A stretch of DNA of 64,000 bases from Paraescarpia echinospica (Eukaryota > Annelida > Polychaeta > Sabellida > Siboglinidae). Numbering within the stretch: position 1 is the first letter of the stretch; each line of letters begins with the position of its first letter. The stretch is taken from assembly GCA_020002185.1 (NCBI GenBank), contig CM034535.1, positions 70,240,228 to 70,304,227 on the forward strand, read 5' to 3'. The notes beneath the pieces were generated by a model, which did no database searches, was not told where the DNA came from, and saw only the letters and a program-made list of their open reading frames with translations. Below, piece after piece: positions 21,904 through 35,040 of the stretch. The position numbers and the translations under genes were made by a program.

Positions 21904-24900
21904 GTAGGTGGTGGCACGCTCCCGCTCATCTACTGTCGTGTTTACCTTCTCGTATCCAGGTTAGCCGGCAGCGAAACACGTACACAACCGCTTTTTTAGT
22001 GTGTGTACCTATTGGGTTTTTTCCGCGCGAGCGCTGACACGACCACGGTCCCGCCCATTCGTGTGCCCTGTGTGTGTTCTCGACGATGTCCGAAAATCTT
22101 CATACACGGTGCTATCGGGGGTCCGATGAGCAACCGACTTTAGGTGAGGTCGAGCGACCAGCTGGGTTCCTACATTGACCGACAACCGCAAATGAGGTTA
22201 ATGAGAAGTCAGCGCCGGTTTGCGATAGCCGCTTCCAAATAGGGACGCACTACCAAAAATAGACTGTAGTCTGATCGTAGGTGTGGTTGACTGGGGTTGT
22301 GTGTTTACCTCCTGATTGAGAGCGTGTTGCAAAGATTATACTTGTTGCGGGTGCCGTTATCTATATCAGATCACCCCTGTTGCGAGCGGGACGCTGTTTT
22401 TTCAAAGAACGGCCAATTGTAGAAACCGCTAGTCCATAGCGCCCCTATGCATATAACGGAACACGTAGGAACACGATCCTTTGCTATACCGTACACCATC
22501 TGCTTACCAGGTGGACCAAATCCCGTTGCATCACGCGCGGCACACGCTCTGCTTGCGTACACGAACACAGTGTGACAAGTAGACTTATATTTAGAAACAC
22601 GATACGCTAATACGTACATCATTATTCAGGTATATGATATGTTCATACACATATCATCGCCTAGTGTTAGGTCATCGTTATATACCGCATATATTCAGAT
22701 TGATAGTCCAATGTTATTGCGGACATCTCACACTGGTAACCCCTTAATTGCGTATCGGCTCCTATTTATTTTCTTGCATCGTTCTTTATTTCCGTTCACT
22801 CCTTACAGGGTGAAGTTCACCATCATTCGGGCCATTATGCACCTTCTTTAATATGTCTTTCCATCTGTCCAAGTCCTCCACTCTGTCTCTTCATATATAT
22901 ATATATATATATACCTGCCGTTTCGCGACCCCCCATTACACTGCATGTCTTTCCATCTTAATTTCGGTCTAGCGCTTCTCCAACAACCGCCCTCTTCTGT
23001 AATCTATTCTCTACTGCACCTTGCAACCGATTTGCGAAACGTATATCCGTCCAACAATGCTATTCGTCAGAAACCATCTTGCCTTTCGACAGTTCTGCGC
23101 GATTTATTACGGACACGCGATATTACATCCCGATGTCCCGAACGGATTTCTCGAATAATTGATGCCATCGATACATAGGTCAGCCGATACCGATGCTAAC
23201 TTTGCAGTCTCCTGAGAAATAACTACCCGGTTGGATTACCTTTCTCCGGGGACATGTAATTGCGGATATCGGATCACACCGTATCATCCGTCATTTGACA
23301 TATTGTTTAGTTACAAAGCACCGATAGTTTACAGCCGTAAGCATAACCGATACAGTTGGTCGCAGCTTCACAGTGCGTGGTTGTCTTGCGGTCTTCGGAT
23401 CAGTAGAAAGCACTTCTTAATTAAAACGCACGTTAACCCAGAGATTTGGATGCAGCACTGCAACACTGTCGTCATCGATTTCCGTTGTATGGAATAGAAT
23501 AACAATGTCCGTAATCGTTCTTGACCGCGGGACTTGGCCATCACGGGGACCGTTTCACTAAAACAATGAGCTCATTATCACTACACAGGAACAGTCGCTA
23601 AATTTAAGGATTTTTTCCAAAATGCAAAAAGCCGCCGCCGCCGGATCACCGAGGATACTATTTCATTGACACACCGGAAGTGTCCCGGTGGCGCATTCTG
23701 GTGTTGGTTGTTTTCAGTATACAAGATTGCTGTTAAGAAGCGAAGTCGGTTTTTTAAAGAGCAAAATTGTACTTTAACTGTATGAGCTCATGAGCAAGCA
23801 AGACGGTCCCTGATTCCAGTTTCCGGACACTGGCATTGAGACACGATGCCGGTGTTTAGGGTGTGGGTTATTGTGCGTCGATGCTATCAGACAGTGAACC
23901 AAGCGACACTGAACAAGACAAGAGAAACCTTTGTAAGACTTTCATTCGTCCGCTTGTCCGGTCGCTATCTTGTGTTCCATTTCCGGATTTCTACATCCTA
24001 TTGCCTATTCAATCGACGTTGACAATCGATACTATTAATTAGTGCGGCTACGTATTTTCGTTGTTGCTATCCAATACCGTAGAAGAAATCACTGTTACAT
24101 AGGTTTAGTTATTTCATTGTTGTAAAGTAGGTTTAATAAAAACGACAGCTTCTAAGCACGAGTTGTAGTATACATAAACTATTCTGAACAATGTACTCAA
24201 CTCTATATTTAGAGGTTAACGTGTTAGCTGGGAATACTTTCACCACATTATGGTCTCACGCGGACGCACGCACGCACGCATGCATGCATGCATGTATGCA
24301 CGCACTACTTTAGACACGTCCCATAAAAGAAGCATGCGTAGCAATTTTCTGGCTGTTTCTCTTGCATTAGCCAACACAACCGTCGCTGGTTGAAATACTA
24401 TAAACATGTCGACGCCTGCTGGAGATTGCCGAAGCTTATAAATAACAGAAAACGTGTCATGGAAGGGCGTTTACAAATGTTTACCGTGTGAGGAAGGCGA
24501 CAGTGTAAGGAAGGAAATGATAAATCAACTATACAGCCTACTCTCAGAACAGGGAACAAAAAATCGATATATAAGAAGATGCGTATCACCGAGCATTTGC
24601 ACAAATATCGTTTTTCCTGCTGGATGCATTTTCAGCTCGCGCAGACGACTATCGCAACTTGATAGTACCGAGGCAGGTAGGCTGGTTATTCGACGGTAGC
24701 GCCGCGTGGTCATTTGAACAGACGATGGGATAGGTTTCTCTCACAACGTAATCATTGTTCTGAGGGCAATCGCCAGCGGCTGTCCCTCTTAAATAGCGAA
24801 GCTGTAATCAATGCATGTGGCATTCAAGAGCGAATAACAAAGATTATACTAGCCCGGCGAAGTCTTGTTAGGGGCCTAACGACCGCGTGTGACCACGATC

Positions 24901-25461
24901 GAAGCGATATAGTCAGCGGGGTTTGAGTCATTATCGCGCGTTGTCATCATTAAAACCTTTGACCATTAGTCATGCTAAGGTGGCTTGTCACTTGATAAGG
25001 TGCTTTTTCATTTATATTGCATAAACCGTTGTAGTTTTTTACTTTTTGTGAGAGACAGTGACACACTGAGTAGTCTTCGGCTGGTCTAATTAGTGCACAT
25101 AGTGTGTTTGGTGAACGCAAAGCGATGTTCTTCGATCGCAAGACGGAGCAGAGACGTCTGGCGCTTGCTTGGCATCCGTGCAGATAACGTGATGACGTCG
25201 TCTGTTCCTTGATGGAAACACAGACTTAGACGCTGTAAATATATGCGTCGCTCAATAGCTATTTAGTCGTTATTGTATTTGTTTTAATAAAGAAACATAC
25301 TGACAAACTTCAGTGTTGTAGCACCATTATAATAATGTTTAATATTTCTTGGGTAATAGTGTTCACCTACGATGCTACGTTGTTGGTACTGTTCGGATTG
25401 AGTGCTGATATTCGCGCATTTATTTGTATATTATACTGAAGACGACACGAAGGGATTGTTG
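21904..25461 (+). other. Probable start of PRKG1 intron 1; nothing else recognised
   Basis: It begins with the splice donor. It contains a short (AT)n tract at about 22896-22912 and an ACGC/ATGC run at about 24264-24305. Several ORFs of 60-90 codons lack motifs and codon bias. I looked for the next PKG exon (cyclic-nucleotide-binding motifs such as F-G-E-L) and did not see it. Confidence 0.45.
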
Positions 25462-25594
25462 GAACTTTATATGTATTGGCTGTTCAGCTTATATCAGACT
25501 GAACTTTATATGTATTGGCTTTTCAGCTTATATCAGACTGAACATTTTTTTGTTCAGCCAGTACATATAAAGTTCAGTCTGATATAAGCTCAAA
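25462..25594. repeat. 39-bp tandem duplication with inverted third copy (hairpin)
   Basis: A unit with GAACTTTATATGTATTGGCT and TTCAGCTTATATCAGACT occurs twice in tandem (25462-25500 and 25501-25539). An inverted copy follows at about 25551-25594 after a T-rich loop, so a stem of about 40 bp can form. Confidence 0.8.
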
Positions 25595-27786
25595 ATGTCA
25601 GAGATATTCTATATTATGTTTTATGCGCACATCTATATCGTGTGTTAGTAACTCGAAAAATCGAAATGGAATACGACAATATACGACGACTATCACTTGC
25701 TAGATAACATTCCATTGGTCCTTTGGTCAGAAAACGATTGTCCCGAATCTGGGCGAAATAAATCGTGCAAGAAATAAATTATTTAATTGCTTGGTGCAAG
25801 AACCGATCCTCGATTAGGTCTCGTGTTTGTTCGGGGACGATAATGAAACGGCACCACTAGTTCGGGACATAATAACGTCACGCTTTCATACAGTGCATTT
25901 TTAACGTGTTCGCCCAACATTTATGCGACAATCAACGTCATGCCGATTAGCCAAGTTCATTGATCCAATTCGAAAGGAAGTAAATATAGTCGGAGAGCAT
26001 TGTATGATATGTTTTCTTGATGTTACGAAGAACATCGAAGAAGCGTGGGAAATGTACGAGCGTGATTGTCTTGACGGATAAGGAGAAGTCGCACTGACTT
26101 AGGCAACATTATTTAGGCAACATTTGAGATAGCTGTTGAGGATAAAAACGCATGTGATTGCGCGAGAGACGAGTGTAATGCAGTACGGTGTACACACGTA
26201 TTCAGCACATCATTTTCATGTTGGAATTGGATGTTTCGACCAGCACGTTTGTCCTCAATCAATCAATGTATCAATAAAGCCGCTAACATGAAAGAAACCT
26301 TCTGACCTAAATGCAGCTGTGATATTGCTATACGTTCTATTTATGATATAGTTAAGTCTCACCTATCCCCAGTCGCTTAGAGCAATGTTTGTTCTACAAA
26401 GTGGAACCAATTATCAATTACGTTAATTGCGGAGGTGATCGTCTTTGACCACAAGGAACTGTGCGAGGGCGTTGCAATCTGGGAAATATTACTAGTCATG
26501 AAACCGGAAGTGGTACTTTATATGCCAATACTGCATTATGATTCACAACGATGTAACATAGTTTGTATTGTGCAATGCGGCTGGTTCGTACAAACGCCAG
26601 GGGTGGTTTTGGTTATACATTAAATTGTGTAGATGTTCACTGTAAAATGCAATAGCCTTCTGCTGGCAAGCGTTTGATGACGTTTGACCAACGCACGATC
26701 TCTCGGAATGCACCATTCCTGATACGCGTAAAACACAGCTGGTGTCGGTTCACGTGTGGTAAACACGTTTTGGCGGTTTATTTACCAATCGTTGAGTAAG
26801 CTGCAATAATGTGCACGTGGTGCGCCCGACTGTTTCAATTGAGGGCTGTTATATGTGTGTTTTGCGATGCTCGTGGCGCCAGTTCGCAGATCAGATATCG
26901 TCAGTCTCCAGAGTTTCCTCGGAAGCACACAAGACTTTATTCCGTGAGACGCGCGACGCCGTTCATTACGCCACCCCCGGTGTGTTGGTTCTGTTTATCT
27001 GTTTCTGTAAGTCGGGTGTGCAATGCGCGACAGCTGTTGGCAAACGAAACGACGTATGTCGGTCATACCACCGAGGTGACGTCAGCAGTACCTCGGCAGG
27101 TTAAATAGTGCATCGAAGATAACTGGACGATTTGCAGATCATTTGGCATTACATCTTACAAACGCATTGTCACCTTGTCTTTGTGGTCCAGGAAGCATGC
27201 TTCCGGTTAGACAATCGTAAACTGCACACACGCATGCGCGACAGTCGCAAGGCTCTGCAAAAAGCTTGTTGCAGTGGTTCAGGGAATGCGATTTTAGTGT
27301 GTAATAATACGTTAGCTCTAACGACTATTATGAAATTCACTTGCGCGTTCAGTGTCTGCAAATCCAATTTCGTTAATTGTCCACAAACATTCTCAATGTC
27401 TCGAATAACATCGCACTGCCGTGATCGATTATGTTATTCTCCGTCAATTAATCGGAGTCACGCAGCCGTGTTAAGAAATGAATTAGTAAAACATAACCTG
27501 ACGCTGTAAGACGAAAGATTCTGTGAAAGCTAGCGAAAAGCATAAACGGTTTGAGTGCGATTTCTTCGAAACACGCACATATTGATCTCTTGGAACATCA
27601 GTCGAACACGTGTGACGGGTTAACATGGTTGATGACTACACGTGTGCACTAATAATCAACCACATATGATAATATTATAAGACATTTCCAATTCATGCGT
27701 TGTGTATGGGCACATTTCTACAATTGATCAGTATGTTAGTTGGGGAATTGGCGTAAGCCATAAGGTGTCCAATAATATTCAAAAAA
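25595..27786. other. Unannotated sequence
   Basis: Mixed composition, no gene or repeat family recognised. Open frames around 26809-27108 and 27132-27509 show no motif. Confidence 0.4.
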
Positions 27787-27807
27787 ATGTTTCTCTCTCC
27801 CCCTCTC

Positions 27808-27810
<3 letters not shown>

Positions 27811-27887
<77 letters not shown>
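27811..27887. repeat. (TC)n microsatellite
   Basis: About 38 uninterrupted TC units. Confidence 0.97.
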
Positions 27888-27889
<2 letters not shown>

Positions 27890-29164
27890 ATTCTCCATCT
27901 ATGAATCTGTCTGTGTGTGCGTTTGCACGTATGTATGTGTACCAGTGTTCGAAATTACTGCCGACCCGGAGGCCCGAGACCGTCAAACATTTCATCGGGC
28001 AGGTAACTTTGAAAAAGTGCTACCCACAAGACCGGCAGAATTTTTAAAAGACAATAATGGAGCACTCGTCTAGTATCCGGGCCAACCTCGATTTCGTTAT
28101 TATAACTACACGTTTGCCTAAATTTGTTACGTCAGTGGTTTACTTCTGTAATTCAAGATCATTCCAGGCATATTTATATTACACAATATTGCGTCTTTGC
28201 ACACTTTTCAAGTCAAAAGAACGACCCGGTTTGCACTAGTCTGTGCCGCTGCGGCCGCGAGTTACCGCTTGTGTTGTTGCAAACTTGGTTTCTCTTTGGG
28301 CTTCAAAAGTGCTTTACGACGCGATATTTTTGTAATGTATATATATGCATGTGATGATGTTGAATAATGGCAATAACGCATGAGGTATCAAAATTAGGCA
28401 AAACTGTTGTTATGACGACGAACTGGAGGTGGGCCTGATACTAGACAAGTGCCAACAGTGGTGACATTTGCGTACTTCTGAACGGGAAATTTAACGAATG
28501 CATGGTACAAAAAACAAGTTGGAAAACCATAAAATGTCGAGCTGATCAATGCTGATAGATCGATTGAGTTTAGTTTCGTAGTGCTGGCACAGTGAAACGA
28601 GTGAAGAGTTCGAAACTGCATGAAGCCATCCACAGTGTCAGCTACCATCACCGTCCTGCTAGATTCACCCGATATGGCTGAGTTCAAACCCATATCCGCT
28701 ATCCACCTGTTGAATACATCCGGCGCGAGGATGCCCAACTTCGAATCCGAATTGGACTCGGATTCAGCTAGAGTCACTGTCAGTGACCTGAGCGAGTGTT
28801 TCTTTTAGAGCCTGACAGTGCCGCTTTGACGGCAACAGTCCAGAATAGCCCCTGCATACACACAGTTGTGGTGTTTGTTGTAATTTGCAACATTGATGTT
28901 TTTCTGTCAACAGTAACCTGTTGCCTATGTTGTTATTTTATATTCGCTGGTTCATTAATCTGAATATCGTAAATATGCAGGAGTATGAGGACAGAATTGG
29001 CCTGAACTAGTATATTAATAATTGCCATGCGTTACAGCTGCAAGTGTGTATAATACTGTAATTATGTTAATATTTGAACCACCAACTTTTGTGTGGGACC
29101 ACCAACTTTTGAAAGTTGAAGGTCCGACTGATCACCAACTTTTCAGCTAAGGTGTAGAACACTG
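27888..29164. other. Unannotated sequence
   Basis: No recognised gene. A 127-codon minus-strand frame at 28394-28777 has no motif. The phrase ACCACCAACTTTTG is repeated three times with variation at about 29080-29140. Confidence 0.4.
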
Positions 29165-29385
29165 GTGTGTATGTATTGTATGTATGTATGTATTGTATGT
29201 ATGTATGTATGTATGTATGTATGTATGTATGTATGTATGTATGTATGTATGTATGTATTGTATGTATGTATGTATGTATGTATGTATGTATGTATGTATG
29301 TATGTATGTATGTATGTATGTATGTATGTATGTATGTATGTATGTACGTACGTACGTACGTACGTACGTATGTATGTATGTATAT
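29165..29385. repeat. (TATG)n microsatellite
   Basis: A TATG array with a short (TACG)n segment near 29345-29370. The Met-Tyr-Val-Cys and His-Thr-Tyr-Ile ORFs on both strands are its translations. Confidence 0.97.
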
Positions 29386-30622
29386 ATGTGCTGCATGCTT
29401 GTCTGTCTGCCTCTCTGTCTGTCTTCTGTGATTCTGTCTGTACGCGTCTCTCTTTCAATCTGAGTGTGAACGTCAATCTGTGTGAACGTAATTAAATTAT
29501 GCATTCAGTTTTATCGTGTTACATATCAAGCTGTGTATTAAATAATACCCTTCTGTCGGCTTAACATACTCGTTTGGTGAGATAAGTACAGTTTATTTAT
29601 ACACAACACACACGCCCACGGTATAGTCAATGTATTCATTCTACCCGCTGCCTTCTATAATGCTCTTGCAGAAAAACAGTTTCCGTAGATTTTATTGCTG
29701 TCTGCGAGTCCGAGAATATTACCACGGACGTTAAACTGTGTAGCTCTATACGGCTTTCAACGCGGCTGCATACGTATGGCTGAATAAACTCTTTCTAAGC
29801 GTGGCTGTAATCGATGACGGAAACTGGCTGCCGACTTGTCTTCTCGCGGGTACAGCAACCAATAGACGTCTGATTGTTGCTGCCATCTGTCACGACCGGA
29901 TTTACTGTCACCGACAGCGCAGCAAAATTGTGTTATTATCAAAGTCACTCTTGTCTTGTGAATCCGATATTTTAATTCATTGTCTGCAAAGCCGGATTAG
30001 GATCAGCCACGTAAACATGATATTTGATATTAATTTTTGTCTTAAGGCGAAAGCACGTTCATGGCTTTTGTAGCGGATCCGTTTCAATGCAACAACTTCT
30101 TGCCGCGAACCAATCGGGTGGCAACAAAACAAATGCTGCCAGTTCGACATCACAAGATCTGCGCCAGAACACCTCTAGTCACGTTCTTGTTTCACTTAGC
30201 CACTCTGACGTGTTTATTTCTGCGGTTCGAACCAATAATGCGTCTAATTTCTGGACGTCGCCCAAGGCGATTCGCTCAATCCAAACAAACACAAGCCATA
30301 TGTCGCTGTAAATATAAATCTCAAGGTTAATTCACTCAGGCTTAAAGCATTACACATGTTATCTGGGCGTCGCTTGTCAAGTTATATGATGCCACCAAAC
30401 GACTTTTGTGGTGGACATCACGTACGGTTTCCCCTTCCATCTGTCGCGATAAGAAGAACGGGTATTTTGAAAGATTAATACAGTACCATAGCGAGCGTGT
30501 CACCCGGGCATCGAGCCAGTGACACACGCAGTTCCAACCTGCGGGATCTTGTCGTTCGTCGTAGCTGGCTTGTGTAATATTGAGACTGTAATTATTCTCT
30601 GGTGCTTTTGTCGACGACACCA

Positions 30623-30626
<4 letters not shown>
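29386..30626. other. Unannotated sequence
   Basis: No gene or element recognised; ORFs are short and without motifs. Confidence 0.4.

Positions 30627-30664
<38 letters not shown>
30627..30664. repeat. (TA)n microsatellite
   Basis: About 19 TA units. Confidence 0.96.
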
Positions 30665-30667
<3 letters not shown>

Positions 30668-31429
30668 TCATGTCGGCCACTGGGGTTTAACATTAGTGGC
30701 TTCAATCATTCGTCTCCAGATCCCTCTGTCTGCCACACGGGCGGTTCTTCACGAATGCAGTCGTTTACATTGTGAATGGCATGATTAATTTAATGTACGA
30801 TACAAGTTTTGTGTGTGTGCGTGCGCGCGCGCGCGTGTGTGTAGGTGTGTGTGTATGCTTGCGCGCTTGCGTGACTGCTGCGTGCGTATGTATATGTGCA
30901 ACAAGTTTATTATGATAATATAATTGTTATGTGTCATAATCGTTACAACATATCTTTGTTCTATTCTACTAATGTAAATTAATACATGTTTTAGATCTAC
31001 AGCTGCATGTCTGCAATCTTCTCAGTTAAACGAGCTTCAGAGTATACATATCACTGTCACTATATAATTATTTCAAAACAGAGAGGGTCGTGGCGATGTC
31101 AGGCAGAACGACTCCCCCCTTGTGTTCGACGTGAGCAGCCCTAACGTTGTTTGAGGCTGAGGCACACAGGCGGGCATGCAATAATACAATTACACGTTCT
31201 GGATTCGTATTATAATAACGTTTGGGATTGTGTAATCGGAGTGAAATTGTATTATTAGCCGTACCCGCCTTTATTTAGCAGGACCACTACGATGTGTTTG
31301 CACGTAGACATTACCATGCAACAAAATGCTCTATGGATTAATGTACATGGCTTATGTATAGGTGGGTAATATCGAGGATTGAAGAACATACATTGTACGT
31401 AATACGTTACGTGCATACATGTATACATA
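30665..31429. other. Unannotated, with a short GT/GC tract
   Basis: A GTGTGC/GCGC tract lies at about 30810-30870. Nothing else was recognised. Confidence 0.4.
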
Positions 31430-31690
31430 CTGTGCCGGATTTAGGACTGATGGGTCTTTGGGCAGTGATTAGCCGGGTATCATAGCATACTAGTTCTCAC
31501 GCCTACCTTTATAACAATAGGGACTTTTGCCTGTTTAGAACACCAATTTGCACCACACGGAAGCACTCAAGTTACGTCTTTTGACCCAAAACAATTACCT
31601 AAAAAGCGTTTTGTGGAGGTCCCCACGAATTTTTTTATTGTGGGGCCCCTGGGTAACTGTCCCGTCTGCCCTGCCCTAAATCCGGCACTG
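31430..31690. mobile_element. hAT-type MITE, 261 bp
   Basis: The left end CTGTGCCGGATTTAGG and the reverse complement of the right end (CAGTGCCGGATTTAGGGCAG) form a terminal inverted repeat of a well-known hAT type. The flanking 8-mers TATACATA (31422-31429) and CATACATA (31691-31698) agree at 7 of 8 positions. The interior holds CCCACAAT and GGGGCCCC but no transposase. Confidence 0.85.
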
Positions 31691-31698
31691 CATACATA

Positions 31699-32739
31699 CG
31701 CACATGCATACACCCATACGTGCATACGCACCCGCACGCACGCACGCATATCCAATCTACACAATATCCCGAGCTAACAAAACAAATCTCCCGAAAGGAG
31801 AACTATTCTGGCTTTGATACACGCAAAGAAAATATACTAAACGTGTATAATTAAAACAATTTTACACGGGGCACCAACCATGAACTGCCGTGGCCTCATT
31901 AATCATGCGCACTTTACAATTAAACGCACATTAATTTGATTCCGTTGACACGCATACTGGCACGTCGCCAGCCGGTTCTTTTGAAATCTTCGTCGTTTCG
32001 ACATATATTTGATCTATAAACGGGGTACATTTCACTTTAAGTACCCTCTTCTGTCATTGCCTTCTGAGCGCGTCAGACGACGTCCTATCATTTTTCCACC
32101 TGGTTTCTTTGTGAACCCGCGTGGGAAAGCCAAAGGGTAACAGTTATTACGAAGCCACGACCAAATCCGTGCCTTCTTTGTTGCATGTTGCTATTCTGAC
32201 ATCGAATAAATGTGGAATACTCGTTGATTAAACGTTCCATAGTGACAACTTAATTAACCACTTAACTAAGCTTCCATGGAAATAAAAACGTACGAGAAAT
32301 CATTAATTTTATTATTTTTAAAGATAAATATTCTGGAAGACATCACTTGATTTGAGCACGTTAGTCGCCAAAATTATCTTTGCGATTCCACTTTTATGCT
32401 AGCCCGGTCAAATGATAATGCTATCTTGGTTGGTTGCCTTTAGCAAAAAGGACGCATTCGTCCAATGAATCAAGTATTTATTTATGCAACTGAATGGAGC
32501 AAATATGTGATATAATCTTAGAGTACATGTGCAAAAAGCCAAATGGACATTCAGCCTTGCTCTCTTTCTCTCTCTCTCCTCCTCTCCGTTATCCCATTGC
32601 TCTGTACAGATTGCTATAGGCTATGTTCAACATTGCTCGTATGATGTATGCACGTAATATGTACAACACCACGTCATCGCCATCATATAATGTTACAAAA
32701 GCTATTTGTAACATATATTTAATTCGTGTGGTAAGAGTA
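31699..32739. other. Unannotated sequence
   Basis: AT-rich; a short ACGC run directly after the MITE and a (TC)n run near 32565. No gene recognised. Confidence 0.4.
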
Positions 32740-33530
32740 TGATAATATTTCGAAATTGACCGCCTCCGCAAACGTATTATAATTACAATGGTTGTATATC
32801 TACTTTTATTAATAATAAAATAGCCATGCCATATATTTTTGGAAAGCTTATTGTCTTTCGGTCAAAACAGGATACGATATGGAGCTGTTACACTGTATAG
32901 TAAGTGTGGAGCTAAGGTCAAACAAGGTCACCATAAAATGATGAATATCCGAACGTTATTAGGTTACAACAACTCTGTATCGACTTCATTTCTATGGACA
33001 TTTTACATACATCGCGAAAGAACAATTTCTTCCCATCAAAATGAGATATCACTTGGAGGTTTCAGTTGATGAAGTTTGTGTGGAACGGCGACCAAACAGT
33101 GTCACCGTCAATCGATAAATGTTCGAAATTTCACCATCCCGCAAACGTTATATTGTACCAATGATGGCTTATAGCCTATCTCCGTTACCTACTCACCCAT
33201 CATGACCATGTTATATACAATCTGAAAACAGTAAGTGTGGAGTGTAGGTCAAGCAAGGTCATCACCAAGTGATGAGTGTTCAAAACTACGCCATTCCGCA
33301 AACGTTGTACAATTACAATGTTTGCATAATTATCTACTTTGTCTACCTACACTGGGCCATGTTATACACCTATGCGTATTGTATCCCCGTCAAAATGATT
33401 AGCATAAAATTGTAAAGTGGTGTTCGAACTGTGGAGTTGAACAAGGTCACCATCAAAAGATTGTAGGTGATGTTGTTGTTCTACGACATTTGCACATCAC
33501 CCTTGGGATGAGAAAATAGATTATAGTGGA
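32740..33530 (+). repeat. Degenerate satellite-like repeat of about 200 bp, left arm
   Basis: Several diverged tandem units share the phrases GTGTGGAGT, CAAGGTCACCATCAA, ATTCCGCAAACGTT, ATTACAATG, TATCTAC and CCATGTTATA in the same order. The part 33060-33455 is the reverse complement of 34615-35040 at clearly recognisable identity. The outer part 32740-33110 also has a direct copy at about 35060-35400. Confidence 0.8.
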
Positions 33531-33577
33531 TGCCACCCTCAATTTTGAATTTGAACGTCATTTTGAAGATCACAAAC

Positions 33578-34640
33578 TCAGTCTTGTGTCAAAATATTTG
33601 TAAAAATTAACTGATATGTTCTTGTGCACGTGGCAGCCTCTCCACGTCCTATGTCCACCCCCAGCCATCTGGAGTGGGCATCTGCTGATGAACCAGTTGA
33701 CTGATCAACCAAATAAAAGCTTGTTACGCTATGCGTTCTGAATGCGGCTAAAGAGCATCCAGGGTTATTGGAATATCTTAGTGATATTATTCCTTTGACA
33801 GAATATCTTTTTCGTTGCCTCGATAATGGACACCACGCACGCGGCAACCCTATTTACAGAGGCGATGGCGATGCGTTCCAGGAGTTGAAGTGTCGCGAAT
33901 CCAGATCCAAATGGATGTGAGAATGCTGTGGTTCCTTTGTGGTACGAGATTTGTGTTTTCCATGCTATTGACAACTGGCAATGAATGACGTGACAGGTCT
34001 TTTCCCAGAGCATGATGGATACCGTTGCCTCTATGATGAATAACGTTATTGCCTGTCCAAAAGCCTATCCAAATGTATGCAGCTGGATATAAACTTGACC
34101 ATTTCATAACTTCTAACAACCGGAAACACATTGCGAATCATACATGACTTTGATCTCTTTTCCACAAAGCATTTTGCACAAGGCTCAACAGTTGCGTGCC
34201 AGGTTCGTTAAGGTCTTACTGGATGTAGCATGTCATAGTTGCACCTAGTGACGACGGCTGAGGTGTCTGAATGTCAAACACTTCCTTTCAACCTAGATAG
34301 TGGAGCTTTGCAACCTTAATGGAGAGAAATGCAAATAGCTCCTGTATGTTGGTAACATCGTGATGAAAGTAATTCCAGTTTATTGGCACATTGTTGTCCA
34401 ATGTTACTTTCCTCAGAATCCCGTTACGACGCTTCTCTTTTGTGGATTATTTGATCCTGCTGGCAAGGTACGTGTCCCGTTCGACGCCAATATTGTTGGA
34501 GTGATTTAAGTGCTTCATAATGTGCATAACGAAACTGTCTGCATACTCATCAAACATGGTGATGTTGGTTGATGCATCGTTTGACGGCGATGCTGGTTGA
34601 TGCATCTTTTGACAGTGAACTTCAACCTTCACTTTCAACC
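33578..34640 (-). pseudogene. Decayed copy of a multi-copy invertebrate orphan family
   Basis: Read on the minus strand from 34640 with stops and shifts: MFDEYADSFVMHIMKHLNHS, DTYLASRIK, a TNIQELFAFLS segment, YPAAYIWIGFWTGNNVIHH, IHHALGKDLSRHSLPVVNS, then a C-terminal stretch with LLERIA, ATKKIFCQ and PTPDGWGW. In my memory this order matches a large, widely repeated uncharacterised family in cnidarians, molluscs and echinoderms. The canonical HEEADTR block is not visible here, so the copy has lost a middle piece. The function is unknown; the copy number and the repeat arms around it suggest a mobile element. No working product is possible. Confidence 0.6.
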
Positions 34641-35040
34641 TTCACTCCTCACTTAGACAACTACTTTACAACTCTATGCCTTGCCTCATTTTGACGGGGA
34701 TACAGTACACATATAGACGTATAACATGGCCTAGTGTAGGTAGATAAAGTAGATATGCAAACATTGTAATTGCACAACGTCTGCGGAATAGCGCAGTTTT
34801 GAACATTCATCATTTGATGGTGTCTTTGCTTGACCTTCACTCCACACTTACTGCACCACTTGATAGCTACCTATGGTATCCCGTATTTACGGGCAGATAG
34901 TAGGATTTCCAAAGGTATATAACGTGGCTATGAGTAGATAGGTATAAGCCACCATTCATTTTGTATAACGTTTACGGGATGGCGTAATTTCGAATATATA
35001 TTACTTGATGGTGATACTGTTTGATCGTCGCTCCACACAA
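34615..35040 (-). repeat. Degenerate satellite-like repeat, inverted right arm
   Basis: The reverse complement aligns with 33060-33455, including AAGTGTGGAGTGAAGGTCAA, ATTCCGCAGACGTT and CCATGTTATACGTC. Together with the left arm it frames the orphan-family relic as long inverted repeats. Confidence 0.8.

Noticed and set aside
28394..28777. 127-codon minus-strand ORF
   Set aside because: No recognisable domain, no consistent splice signals and AT-rich unique surroundings; chance is likely.
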